Assembly (NCBI RefSeq): GCF_023276405.1
Contig: NZ_JALRMO010000001.1
Coordinates: forward strand, 2,852,001-2,916,000
Reading direction: 5' to 3'
DNA length: 64,000 nucleotides
Origin: Paenibacillus hamazuiensis
GTDB taxonomy: Bacteria; Bacillota; Bacilli; Paenibacillales; NBRC-103111
Position 1 is the stretch's first letter, and each line of letters opens with the position of its first letter. This document shows positions 1 through 7,884 of the stretch, one piece after another. Both the position numbers and the translations under genes were made by a program. The notes under the pieces are model-generated. The model was not told where the DNA came from. It saw only the letters and a program-made list of their open reading frames with translations, and ran no database searches.

Positions 1-731
1 CGGAACGAATCGGTCGCGATTTGCGGAGTATTCGTTTTAATATCGACATAAGGCAGTCCAAGCTGGTTGGTCCGCATCATATGGCTGGTCGACATCATCA
101 GACCGTAGTACTGCGTCCCTCCCTCCACGCGCGTCATTTTCTTCGCCAGCTCATACGTTTCGTCCCACGTCATGCCGTCCTTCGGATAAGGAACGCCGAA
201 TTTGTCGAATAGGTCCTTGTTATAGATGAGCGTCTCCGCCGTGGTGAAAATCGGCAGCGCATACATGCCCCCGCTGCTGAAGTTTTTCATATACTCCACC
301 ATCGTCGGTTCCAGCCGGTTCAAATCGAAGTTGTATTTTTTGATCAGATCGGTGTGGTCCATTTGAAGCTTGTAGTTCGGAAATTGCGGCAAAAAGGCGA
401 TGGACAGCAGCATAATATCGATATCATTGCCCGATGTTATCACACCGTCGATCCCGACGTTTTTATCGTAAGGAATAAACTTCGGCGTAACGTTAGGAAA
501 CTTCGCTTTTATCGCATCGCCCATCAACTTGTTGAATTCGTCTTCGGTTGTCGCATTATTCGGACGGTAAAAGGTGATTGTGACAGGCTCGTTGCTTGAA
601 GCCAAATCCTTCACATCCCCCGACTTCACCCCCTGATCCCCTTGAGAAACGCCGCCTCCACCCCCGCAGCCGGCCAAAGAAACCGCAGCAGCGACGGACA
701 GCGACCAAGAAACCGTCTTCCGCCATGACAT
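1..731 (-). CDS. Sugar ABC transporter substrate-binding lipoprotein (3' end outside the window)
   Basis: This is the N-terminal 243 residues of an extracellular solute-binding protein of the family 1 type, which captures a sugar or oligosaccharide outside the membrane and delivers it to an ABC permease pair. The start at 731 (MSWRKTVSW) is chosen over two nearby ATGs because it alone stays open and has GGGAGG about 10 bases upstream. A lipobox SLAGC ends at Cys21 and is followed by a Gly-rich linker. The mature part opens with EPVTITFYRPN and contains AETLIYNKDLFDKFGVPYP, typical of the family. The gene runs off the left edge, so the permeases cannot be seen. A CcpA-like box lies just upstream. 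Substrate is unknown. Confidence 0.85.
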   Translation of the reverse strand, partial: MSWRKTVSWSLSVAAAVSLAGCGGGGGVSQGDQGVKSGDVKDLASSNEPVTITFYRPNNATTEDEFNKLMGDAIKAKFPNVTPKFIPYDKNVGIDGVITSGNDIDIMLLSIAFLPQFPNYKLQMDHTDLIKKYNFDLNRLEPTMVEYMKNFSSGGMYALPIFTTAETLIYNKDLFDKFGVPYPKDGMTWDETYELAKKMTRVEGGTQYYGLMMSTSHMMRTNQLGLPYVDIKTNTPQIATDSF

Positions 732-753
732 GACATTTCCCTCCCCTTCTTCG

Positions 754-767
754 TAAAAGCGCTTTCA
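754..767 (-). promoter_or_regulatory. cre-like site (CcpA box) upstream of the binding-protein gene
   Basis: On the minus strand the bases read TGAAAGCGCTTTTA, one base away from the symmetrical form TGAAAGCGCTTTCA that CcpA binds in Bacilli. It sits 23 to 36 bases upstream of the start codon of the sugar-binding protein, so occupancy would block expression when a preferred sugar is present. The match is seen in the sequence; the regulation is inferred. Confidence 0.5.
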
Positions 768-846
768 ACATATTGTACCAAGGGAGGGCGGCGGTTTCGT
801 TAGCGGATATTAAGAAATTGTTGTCTATTCTTCATTTCCTCGCCTA

Positions 847-1218
847 TCATCCGAATAAAAGGTCCATGATCGTTCCCAACCTTCCCGATGTATGTCCTCT
901 CAGCACATCGGGATTATACACCTCGACAAAACCGCAATTCGTACAAGACACAAATAAAAAATGGTTATACTCAATATCAAAAATTTTGCTCAACCCTGTT
1001 CCGCTCATGGAAACTTCTTTGGTTAAACATTCATTGTGGTTGCATTTCGAGCACCGGAACTTGTTCATGATGATTTCTTCGATGCTGGCATGCATAATTG
1101 CCTGATCGACAGAATTCGTTTTTGGTTGAACATGTTCGGGCAAAACCTCGTGTTTGCACTCCGGACAAATATTATCGACGAGTTCGACTTCGCAAGAGAA
1201 CCACGGGCATTGAATCAT
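847..1218 (-). CDS. Small Zn-ribbon protein (DUF2082/nucleic-acid-binding type)
   Basis: A 123-residue protein with paired cysteines: CPEC near residue 18, CSKC near residue 55 and SCTNCGF near residue 90. The last two pairs frame a segment (KEVSMSGTGLSKIFD) that I associate with the small predicted nucleic-acid-binding Zn-ribbon family PF09855; the family name is from memory. A GGAGGGA ribosome binding site precedes the ATG at 1218. It starts 21 bases after the GTP cyclohydrolase II-like gene, so the two are probably one transcript. The role is unknown; a structural zinc is likely. No membrane segment is visible. Confidence 0.6.
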   Translation of the reverse strand: MIQCPWFSCEVELVDNICPECKHEVLPEHVQPKTNSVDQAIMHASIEEIIMNKFRCSKCNHNECLTKEVSMSGTGLSKIFDIEYNHFLFVSCTNCGFVEVYNPDVLRGHTSGRLGTIMDLLFG

Positions 1219-1239
1219 AAGCCGTCCCTCCGTTTTGGA

Positions 1240-1995
1240 TTATCCTCGCTCGATATTTTGAATCATCATTCCGGTGGTTAAATGGCCGGATTTTGCGATT
1301 TTCGTCGCCAAATAGCGAACGTTATGCTTGGATATACTGCCCCATATCGAAATATGACGATCGGTCGACAAGCCCTGCTCCCGCAGCGATTCCAATTTTT
1401 TCGGATTGTTTGTGATCAAAGTGACCGGCTTTGAACGTAACCCCCGAAGCACGCGGATGGCTTCGTCATAAGAACGTTGATCGTCCGCAAAGCCGAGACC
1501 GTGATTCGCTTCCACTGTATCGAAGCCTTCTTCCTGCAGCAAGTATGCCAGTGATTTGGCAAAAAGCCCGATTCCGCGTCCCTCGTGGTCGGCTAAATAA
1601 AAAAGAGCGCCGCTGCCATTGTCCGCGATCATACGCAGGGCGCGCTGCAGCTGGTAACCGCAGTCGCAGCGCTTGCTCCCGAAAATGTCCCCCGTATGGC
1701 AAATGCTGTGCATCCGGACAAGCGCCTGCTGCGAATGGGAGAAATCTCCGAAAACAAGCACGGAGGATTGCTGAAATGAAGCAAGCTCCGCCTTCGGCAG
1801 CATGTCGAGCAGGTCTTCCTTTTGCACATCGGTTTTTTCCGTGTTTAACCAAGTGTACCATTGAAAGGTGATTTCCCTATCTTCGAGCTGAACGGGAAGC
1901 TGAACCGGACCGACCAAAGCGATATCCGAAGCTCCCGGCTGCGTTAAAATGGTCATCTTGTCCGCCAGCATTTCTCTGACTAGGCTTGTTTGCAT
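1240..1995 (-). CDS. ribA: GTP cyclohydrolase II-like protein
   Basis: GTP cyclohydrolase II opens GTP to 2,5-diamino-6-ribosylamino-pyrimidinone phosphate, the first step of riboflavin synthesis. The zinc-binding signature is present as SICHTGDIFGSKRCDCGYQL (cysteines about residues 99, 110 and 112), followed by HEGRGIGL and DTVEANHGLGF and, further on, TNNPKKLE. At 251 residues it is about 50 longer than stand-alone RibA, the excess being N-terminal. The usual RQEGR is DHEGR here, so it may be a paralogue rather than the housekeeping enzyme. It is not fused to RibB and no other rib gene is nearby. The ATG at 1995 is preferred to the TTG at 1998 because of GGAG ten bases upstream. A riboswitch-like leader with a terminator precedes it. 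Confidence 0.85.
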   Translation of the reverse strand: MQTSLVREMLADKMTILTQPGASDIALVGPVQLPVQLEDREITFQWYTWLNTEKTDVQKEDLLDMLPKAELASFQQSSVLVFGDFSHSQQALVRMHSICHTGDIFGSKRCDCGYQLQRALRMIADNGSGALFYLADHEGRGIGLFAKSLAYLLQEEGFDTVEANHGLGFADDQRSYDEAIRVLRGLRSKPVTLITNNPKKLESLREQGLSTDRHISIWGSISKHNVRYLATKIAKSGHLTTGMMIQNIERG

Positions 1996-2121
1996 CAACG
2001 TTCCGCTCCTTGTATAAGATGGCTGCTGTTTGCTTCCGCAAAATCGTGACGGACCCGTTTCACTATGTGCTGACCCATGCTCTTAAAACAAAAAAACTTT
2101 GCGATCAACGATATTTGCGAC

Positions 2122-2157
2122 AAAAAAATCCCCGCCATCGTTGCCGACGACAGGGAT
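2122..2157 (-). terminator. Rho-independent terminator, probable expression platform of the riboswitch
   Basis: On the minus strand ATCCC-TGTCGTC pairs with GATGGCG-GGGAT (12 bp including G-U pairs) around a GGCAAC loop, and is followed directly by seven Ts. It lies between the riboswitch-like core (2221-2310) and the GTP cyclohydrolase II-like gene starting at 1995, the place where a switchable terminator would act. Confidence 0.75.
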
Positions 2158-2217
2158 GGAGATATAAAACATCACGAAGAGACCGCAGAGACGGTCCTTC
2201 CGGGATTCTCCAAACGA

Positions 2218-2312
2218 TACGGCAACTGGCTGGCATCGGACTGCAGCACCTGCAATCCCTTAGCCCCTGTAGCTTTGCGTCGCTAATTTTCACTAGCTTT
2301 GCCTGTTCGATT
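2218..2312 (-). ncRNA. Class I cyclic-di-GMP riboswitch (GEMM-I), upstream of ribA-like gene
   Basis: Read on the minus strand the segment contains, in the right order, the hallmarks of GEMM-I RNAs: AGGCAAAGC, a short hairpin closed by a GAAAA loop (CTAGTGAAAATTAG), GACGCAAAGCTACAGGGGCTAA, a second hairpin (GCAGGTGCTGC) and CAGCCAGTTGCCG. The first ligand-contacting position appears to be G (AGGCAAA), which favours cyclic-di-GMP over the cGAMP variants that carry A. A smaller hairpin (GACCG TCTCTG CGGTC) and then a strong terminator follow before the next gene on the strand. The motif match is by eye; a covariance search is needed for certainty. The target gene is unusual, since known members mostly control motility, chitin, pili or matrix genes. 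Confidence 0.8.
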
Positions 2313-2403
2313 TCTCCAAAACACAAACTAAATATAAACTACAATACCTGAAATTACAAGGGTCATCCCCAAAATTCATCCAATATTTACTTGGAAGCCA
2401 GAG

Positions 2404-3267
2404 TCACAATCCAAGAAAGCTTTCATTCAAGTAGATGTTTTTTTTCAACATGTTTCTTACTCTTGCCGCGGTTTCTTTTCCTTTGATCAGATTAAACATT
2501 CTGTGCAGCAAGACCCATCTCAGACAAGCCATTGCTTCGAATAATTCCAGTTCATCCGCTTCATATCGAGTTGCCGCCAACAGGGCCGAACGGTAAATCG
2601 AGCCGTTTCTTTCACTCACAAACACGGTGATCAAAACGATCGACCAAGCCAGATCGTACCTCGGATCGCCCATTTGTCCATTCGTCCAGTCAATTACGGT
2701 ATACCTTCCTGCGGTTTCCAAAATATTGCCTAAATTAAAATCTCCATGAATCAATTTATCCTGTTTCATTTGGCTTTGCTTAACGAGTTGAAGGAGCAAG
2801 GGATGTATATCTTTATGTTCTTCCACTCGCGGATAAAAATAAGTTACAAAGTCGTATTTTCGAACGATGCTTTCGTCCAAATCTTCAAGCGGGAACTTGT
2901 GAATGCCGGTCAATATTTTCGCAATTTGAGCAAATAACGACTTGTTCACTTTCCTTACTGGTTCGCCGTCAAAACTTGTTAACAATACCTGGTTATTATT
3001 GTTATCCAGTCCCCACCCCAAAGGTTCCGATACCGATAACCCCCGGTCAAATAATGCCTGCAGCAGCTTGTACTGATTCTCGATACTGGGCTTCGATGAC
3101 CGGTTCCATACTTTGAGCACATAGTCGGCTCCTTTTAGACGAATTCTTGTCACTTCAGCCTCGAGGCCGGGAGCCAAAGGGATTGCTTCAATTGAGTCGC
3201 TTGACGAGAGCAGCACATCAACAACCCGGCTTTTTTCTTTCCAACGGATGCCGCTGATCGGGTTCAT
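2404..3267 (-). CDS. Aminoglycoside phosphotransferase-family kinase
   Basis: A 287-residue cytoplasmic protein of the APH/choline kinase fold. The ATP-binding lysine is in YVLKVW (about residue 52), the catalytic loop is HGDFNLGNIL (174-183) and the metal-binding IDW motif is at 192-194, followed by GDPRYDLA. These show an active kinase, but the acceptor could be an aminoglycoside, a macrolide, a metabolite such as homoserine or a sugar; nothing here decides it. GAGGTGG stands upstream of the ATG at 3267. It is transcribed alone, with 125 bases to the next gene upstream and the riboswitch leader beyond its 3' end. Confidence 0.8.
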   Translation of the reverse strand: MNPISGIRWKEKSRVVDVLLSSSDSIEAIPLAPGLEAEVTRIRLKGADYVLKVWNRSSKPSIENQYKLLQALFDRGLSVSEPLGWGLDNNNNQVLLTSFDGEPVRKVNKSLFAQIAKILTGIHKFPLEDLDESIVRKYDFVTYFYPRVEEHKDIHPLLLQLVKQSQMKQDKLIHGDFNLGNILETAGRYTVIDWTNGQMGDPRYDLAWSIVLITVFVSERNGSIYRSALLAATRYEADELELFEAMACLRWVLLHRMFNLIKGKETAARVRNMLKKNIYLNESFLGL

Positions 3268-3392
3268 GGCACAAAATCCACCTCAATCTTTCCTTCTGCT
3301 ATCATTGATTAGAATGTCTAGTCTTTCTATGATTCTTTCGTCGTTTTGAAGTTTTTTCCTTAGTTTGTAATCGATGCTGCTCAGTCCAAAAA

Positions 3393-4523
3393 TCATAATT
3401 GAAAAACGTCATAATCTTCCGGTAATTTTGAAGCGGAAGGCTTATTTTTACAGGCATTAATAATTTCCAGCTTTAGCTTAAGATCGTACATTTCATTACA
3501 TTTCTCAATAATTTCTTTTAATGGTTCAACGAAAGCCATTTCCGATTCCAGATATATAACTACCATGTATACAGCCACTTTTATTTGTTCAGAAATCATA
3601 TATTGGCATAGCTGCTTTTCAATCCCGTGCTTTAACTTTTTATTTCTTGCCAGCTTCACTTCGATCAATAATCTTTCATTCGATCCCCTGCTTAATTTAA
3701 AATCTACAGGTCCTCTTCCTGTGTTTGCTTCACGAGATATATTAATATTATTTAAACTAAAAAAAACAAAGGAAATACCAAAAAACAGGTTTTGAACCGA
3801 CGCTTCATCCCTTGGTTCCTGCTCGTTATCCCAAAGTAATTTGTAAATACCACGATTCATAATCGAGTGTTGAAAATATTTTATTCCTTCCCGGACTGTC
3901 CGCTCAAAATTATCGTCTTTTGAATTTTTGGTTTTTGACAGTCTCAGAAATTCTTCCTCTATATCAGTGGGCATCAAATCAGTATAAGTATGTAAATTAA
4001 TTCTAAGTTGTTTAAATTGGGTATCTGTCATCGTTTTAAAGCAAGAGTAGTATAAGGCGACATCCAAAAAATCAACATCCTGAAAACAATTATTATAAAA
4101 AAAATCAAACTTAAAACGGTTTATGTCTTCAAGGCTCCAATCCTCATCCTCGTCAACGAAATTTTCAAAAATGGCTTCATTGGTATCCGTATGTTTAAAA
4201 AACAACGCTTCATTATTTTCTTTCCAGAATTCTTCATCGGCTTCTTCGCAATACTCGATAATGTTATACAGAGCATACTCGTGCAATGGAGTTAATGTAT
4301 GTATAAAATCGTCTCTCGTCCAATAAAACAATTCCTCAACAGCCTTTATACACTTTGCTTTCCTGCTAAAATAGACCAGTTCCGGAAATATATCCGAATA
4401 CAGGTCATCAAAATTTTCATCCAGATCCTTTTGAATGTCCATATAAAAGTGGATAAAAGATTCCAAGTGAGCATTTGCAGCTTCTTTTACTTCGTCTGGA
4501 ACACCATGATAAATTTCAATCAT
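3393..4523 (-). CDS. Unclassified protein with C-terminal PD-(D/E)XK nuclease-like domain
   Basis: A 376-residue protein that I do not recognise as a named family. The C-terminal third has the PD-(D/E)XK nuclease core: GRGPVDF with Asp274, then LLIEVKLAR with Glu288 and Lys290, then a helix with Gln304 and Gln307 (KQLCQYM), which is the usual order Asp, Glu-X-Lys, Gln. The first 260 residues are rich in acidic and aromatic residues (many Phe, Tyr, Asp, Glu) and look all-helical. The start at 4523 is chosen for AGGGG seven bases upstream; the TTG at 4553 has no such site. The gene is markedly AT-rich next to its neighbours and has no partner methylase or helicase. It could be a solitary defence nuclease or a repair factor. 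Confidence 0.6.
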   Translation of the reverse strand: MIEIYHGVPDEVKEAANAHLESFIHFYMDIQKDLDENFDDLYSDIFPELVYFSRKAKCIKAVEELFYWTRDDFIHTLTPLHEYALYNIIEYCEEADEEFWKENNEALFFKHTDTNEAIFENFVDEDEDWSLEDINRFKFDFFYNNCFQDVDFLDVALYYSCFKTMTDTQFKQLRINLHTYTDLMPTDIEEEFLRLSKTKNSKDDNFERTVREGIKYFQHSIMNRGIYKLLWDNEQEPRDEASVQNLFFGISFVFFSLNNINISREANTGRGPVDFKLSRGSNERLLIEVKLARNKKLKHGIEKQLCQYMISEQIKVAVYMVVIYLESEMAFVEPLKEIIEKCNEMYDLKLKLEIINACKNKPSASKLPEDYDVFQL

Positions 4524-4611
4524 TCTTAATCCCCTCGATTTTACGTCCAACACCGGTCACAATCCGACAACTTCCCCTTCCATTATACCAATCAAACCAT
4601 TTATTAGAAAT

Positions 4612-4654
4612 TAAAAAGGGAGCTCACAAAGTTTGTAAAACTTTGCAGTCTCCC
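4612..4654 (-). terminator. Terminator of the ArsR/DUF2087 gene
   Basis: On the minus strand GGGAG...CTCCC closes a hairpin containing an inner AAAGTTT/AAACTTT stem, followed by TTTTTAATTT. It lies 50 bases past the stop codon of the regulator gene at 4704 and before the next gene starts at 4523. Confidence 0.75.
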
Positions 4655-4703
4655 GATGTTTTCGTTTTCTAAAGCCCCGAGTTCAAAATGTGTCAGAGCA
4701 GCG

Positions 4704-5309
4704 TCACGACAACGTCTCCCACTTGGCCCACAGCTCCGGTGGGTTCAACTCGTATACTTCATTCTCCCTGAACATGAATTGATGCATGATAAACTCCCTG
4801 CGTATCGTCGCGAAGTCGTCATGAAACCGTTTGATGAAGTCGTTGATTTCTTTCTCCGTATATTTTCGGCCCTTGTCCAGTTGGGAGACGACATGTTCCA
4901 GGACGATCAGCTTTTTCTTAAGCTGGACGGGAACATGCTTTAATTTGCCCTCCGCTGTAAAAAAATTTTTCAGAACGGAATCCTTTAACCGTTTGTTTTT
5001 CTCATCCATCGCTTCGGGACCTCCTGGCGCGCTAACGTTTTTGTAAATCAACTCGACCGTAGCCGCCGAGCTGCTTTTAAGGAAGTAGTGATTCAGCGAA
5101 AAATAAATCGTGTTTTTATCGCGCCGTTCGTTTATCAGGCTCGCTTCGCGAAGCTTGGCGGCATGATGCGTGACGGTTGCTGGAGATATGCATAATTTTT
5201 CCGCCAAAATCTGGCCGTTCATTTCGCCTTCCGCCAGAAGGATCAGAAATCGGATCCGCGTCGGATCGGCCAGTGCTTTATGGTAGCTGACGACTTTATC
5301 CAATTGCAT
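4704..5309 (-). CDS. ArsR-family regulator with DUF2087 domain
   Basis: A 201-residue transcription factor. Residues 1-75 form an ArsR-type winged helix (KALADPTRIRFLILLAEGE, then LCISPATVTHHAAKLREASLI), and residues about 135-201 form DUF2087 (YTEKEINDFIKRFHDDFATIRREFI). No cysteine metal site of the arsenical or cadmium type is visible, so the signal is probably not a metal. It is a single gene with a terminator behind it and a repeated palindromic sequence in front, suggesting autoregulation. No obvious target gene is linked. GAGGTGA precedes the start at 5309. Confidence 0.85.
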   Translation of the reverse strand: MQLDKVVSYHKALADPTRIRFLILLAEGEMNGQILAEKLCISPATVTHHAAKLREASLINERRDKNTIYFSLNHYFLKSSSAATVELIYKNVSAPGGPEAMDEKNKRLKDSVLKNFFTAEGKLKHVPVQLKKKLIVLEHVVSQLDKGRKYTEKEINDFIKRFHDDFATIRREFIMHQFMFRENEVYELNPPELWAKWETLS

Positions 5310-5356
5310 AACGGATAGTTCACCTCATTATTTCATCATAATCGAATTTGGTATTT

Positions 5357-5381
5357 ATCTAATTAGATAATAATCTAATTA
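5357..5381. promoter_or_regulatory. Candidate operator: direct repeat of ATCTAATTA, first copy palindromic
   Basis: ATCTAATTA occurs at 5357-5365 and again at 5373-5381, 16 bases apart, and the first copy is part of the perfect palindrome ATCTAATTAGAT (5357-5368). It lies about 50-70 bases upstream of the ArsR-type gene, where such a regulator would bind to control itself. Confidence 0.45.
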
Positions 5382-5405
5382 CAAACGATTGTAAATAGGC
5401 AAAAC

Positions 5406-5432
5406 AAAAAGCCTGTTTGCACAGGCTTTTTT
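5406..5432 (-). terminator. Terminator of the polysaccharide lyase gene (symmetrical)
   Basis: AAAAAGCCTG...CAGGCTTTTTT is a near-perfect stem with A and T tracts on both sides, 37 bases past the stop of the lyase gene on the minus strand. It can also stop antisense transcription from the other side. Confidence 0.8.
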
Positions 5433-5468
5433 AAAAAAATCGGCTTTATCGGCCTTAAGCTTCTGGCT

Positions 5469-7781
5469 TCAAGCGTTCTCCCAAAGATTTTTCAGCGCTT
5501 CCGCATAGTTTTGGAGCGCCTGGCGCGCCGCCGGCGTGATGCTGTCAGCCATTTCGTCGCGGGTCAAATGCTTGACGAAATTGTCCAGAAATTTCGCCGC
5601 CTGCTTCACCGAGCCTTTGTCGTTTTGATGGCGAGCCTGATCCAGGCTGCCCATCAGCTGCGGTACGAGCGGACCGCGAACGGCCCCTGTCGTCACATAG
5701 CCGTCCAGCAAAGCAGATAACGTATCCCAAGTCGGAGTTACCTTGAACGTAATTGCCCCCGTCTTCACGTTGCCCGCAGTGTCCTCCGCCTTGAAGTCAA
5801 TGCGGCTCTCCCCGAGCAGCCCGGCAAGCGGCAGAGCGGCTTGCGACGCGTAGGTAGCGCCCGCAACCGTAAAGCTCGTGTTCGCAATGCCGGACAAATT
5901 GTCCGAAGCCCGAAGCTGCAGCGCGAGCGTCACCGTATCGGCGAACACTGCACCGTCTGCCAATTGCTGCCCGTTCGCGAGTAAGGTCGCCAGCGGGGCC
6001 GATTTATCTATGCGGAACGTCTGCGCATTCTCCGACTCGGCCATTCCGTCTTCGTTCAGGTAACGGTAGCTCAGCGTATGCGTGCCTTCCTCCGTCAAAC
6101 GGATCGGCGAGCCGGCATACTCCTGCCAAGCGGCCTCCGCATCCGTCCGGTATTCGACCCGCCCGACGCCGGGCTCCGTATTCAGCGGACTGAGTGCGAC
6201 GCTGACGTCCGACCGGTACCAGCCGCTGTGCTCCGTTCCTTGCACCTTCGACTGTACGACAATGACGGAACCGGGGCCGACATCCGAGACGGTCAGCGGC
6301 CGTCGACGAACCGGGTCGCCCGAATATTCGTCCGCACCGGTATCCGCTGCCTGGCGCGGCTGACCGTCCATATCTTCAACGAGCAGCGGGCTGCTCCACA
6401 TCGACGCGTCGATAGCCGGGCTTCCCGCCGTCAGCCTGCTCACGCCGTCCGCCTGGACAAGCAGCGGATCGATCTCCCGGATCTCGTCCGCGGTTCGCGA
6501 AACGTTCGAGAGCGTTCCGCCGCCGAACCCGATGTTTCCGTAAAAGGCGGTGTTTGTTTCTTTCATTTCGTTATACAGAGGCCCGCCGCTGCCGATGACG
6601 ATGTTGTTCGCCACAATGCTGTCCACCGGTGCGTACGTATAGCTTTTGCCGATCACAATACCGGAAGAGCTGCCGACGATCGTGTTGTTGAACACCTGGG
6701 CGCGGTACACCCGCCAATGTTTGGTCAGTACGGACGAATCGTAGTTTTTGCCGTCCGGCCCCGCATCGTAATCGCCGCCGTCGATATGAATCGTGCCCGG
6801 AATATTTTCGAAGTAATTGTTGTATATTTTCTGATCGTTCGCATAAATACGCAAGCCGCCGACGCCCGGTTTGTCGCCGGTACGGAAAAAATAGTTGCCG
6901 TAATAGCTGTTTGCATGTCCGTGACGGGCGGTAACCTGGCCTTTGTTATCGATGAACGTGTTGTAACGGATCGTGTTGTTTCCGCTCTTTACGCTGATGA
7001 TTTCGGCATCGCTGTCGCAGTTCACGAACAAATTGTACTGAATCGTCGTAAAACCGCTGCTCATCGAGGAGCCGGACAAACCGACGCGAATCGTCTCCCC
7101 GCCGTTCTCCGTCTGCGGCGCCGCGTCATGGAAATAATTGTACTCGATGACGTCGTATTGTGACATCACCGTTCCTTGAAAAGCGATCATTTGCCCCAAA
7201 TCGCCGCGCGGTCCGAACTCGTTGCGATCGATCCGGTTATGGTGGCTGTTCGAGCCTGAAAACTGCAGCCATTTGAACCCGCTCGGATTGTTGATATTGG
7301 CCAGCGCGAACGTATTGCGGGTAACGCGAATGTGGTTCGAGTTGTTCAGATTTACCGCCGTAACGGTTCCGGTAAATTTCATGCCTTGAATAACGACATA
7401 CGACGAGTTGCTGATATTGAAGCCGGCTTTCCCGCTAATGACCGCCTTTCCCGCGTGTCTGGCAGCAATGGTGATCGGGCTGTCGGAGGTGCCGTTTTTA
7501 CCGCTGATGCTGAACGTGCTGTTTTGCGCATACTCGCCATCCTCGAGCAAAATCGTCGTGCCCGCCGTCGCGGCGGCGATGGCCGCAGCAAGCTCCGATG
7601 CGTTCGAAACGCTAACCGCATCAGCTGTATCGGCTGCGGAAACCGGCGCATAAGTCGAGTTGGAAGCGCTCACAAAGTTGCCCTGCTCTGCGTTGCCCGA
7701 ACCCGCCGCCAACCCGGCTGCAGGCAATGCAAGAACGCCGATACAAACCATTTGAAGGACTTTGAACATATTTTTTTTCAA
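5469..7781 (-). CDS. Secreted PL6-type polysaccharide lyase (chondroitinase B/alginate lyase fold) with FIMAH domain
   Basis: The secreted protein should cleave a uronate-containing polysaccharide (alginate, dermatan or chondroitin type) by beta-elimination. After a signal peptide (MFKVLQMVCIGVLALPAAGLAA) comes a right-handed beta-helix of about residues 60-480 with repeated N-N/Y-F turns and the PL6-type segments KWLQFSG, NRIDRNEF, ENGGETIRVG and TARHGHANSYYGNYF. Next are an OmpL47-like beta sandwich (GWYRSDVSVALSP, VEYRTD), a second Ig-like repeat (FKAEDTAGNVKTG), and a C-terminal FIMAH helical domain (last 80 residues). The TTG at 7781 is chosen because AAAGGCGG lies ten bases upstream; the TTG at 7820 lacks a site and the ATG at 7769 is possible. 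It stands alone, with no importer beside it. Confidence 0.8.
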   Translation of the reverse strand: MKKNMFKVLQMVCIGVLALPAAGLAAGSGNAEQGNFVSASNSTYAPVSAADTADAVSVSNASELAAAIAAATAGTTILLEDGEYAQNSTFSISGKNGTSDSPITIAARHAGKAVISGKAGFNISNSSYVVIQGMKFTGTVTAVNLNNSNHIRVTRNTFALANINNPSGFKWLQFSGSNSHHNRIDRNEFGPRGDLGQMIAFQGTVMSQYDVIEYNYFHDAAPQTENGGETIRVGLSGSSMSSGFTTIQYNLFVNCDSDAEIISVKSGNNTIRYNTFIDNKGQVTARHGHANSYYGNYFFRTGDKPGVGGLRIYANDQKIYNNYFENIPGTIHIDGGDYDAGPDGKNYDSSVLTKHWRVYRAQVFNNTIVGSSSGIVIGKSYTYAPVDSIVANNIVIGSGGPLYNEMKETNTAFYGNIGFGGGTLSNVSRTADEIREIDPLLVQADGVSRLTAGSPAIDASMWSSPLLVEDMDGQPRQAADTGADEYSGDPVRRRPLTVSDVGPGSVIVVQSKVQGTEHSGWYRSDVSVALSPLNTEPGVGRVEYRTDAEAAWQEYAGSPIRLTEEGTHTLSYRYLNEDGMAESENAQTFRIDKSAPLATLLANGQQLADGAVFADTVTLALQLRASDNLSGIANTSFTVAGATYASQAALPLAGLLGESRIDFKAEDTAGNVKTGAITFKVTPTWDTLSALLDGYVTTGAVRGPLVPQLMGSLDQARHQNDKGSVKQAAKFLDNFVKHLTRDEMADSITPAARQALQNYAEALKNLWENA

Positions 7782-7884
7782 ATCATCATAACCGCCTTTC
7801 CACATATGGGATTGCTTCAATCCGGAAGCGTTTCGAGGCGATTATAGCATACTTCAATATGTACAAAGCTCCGATGTAGTTGCA

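Noticed and set aside
1431-1871. Plus-strand frame opposite the ribA-like gene
   Set aside because: Antisense shadow; no start signal and no family.
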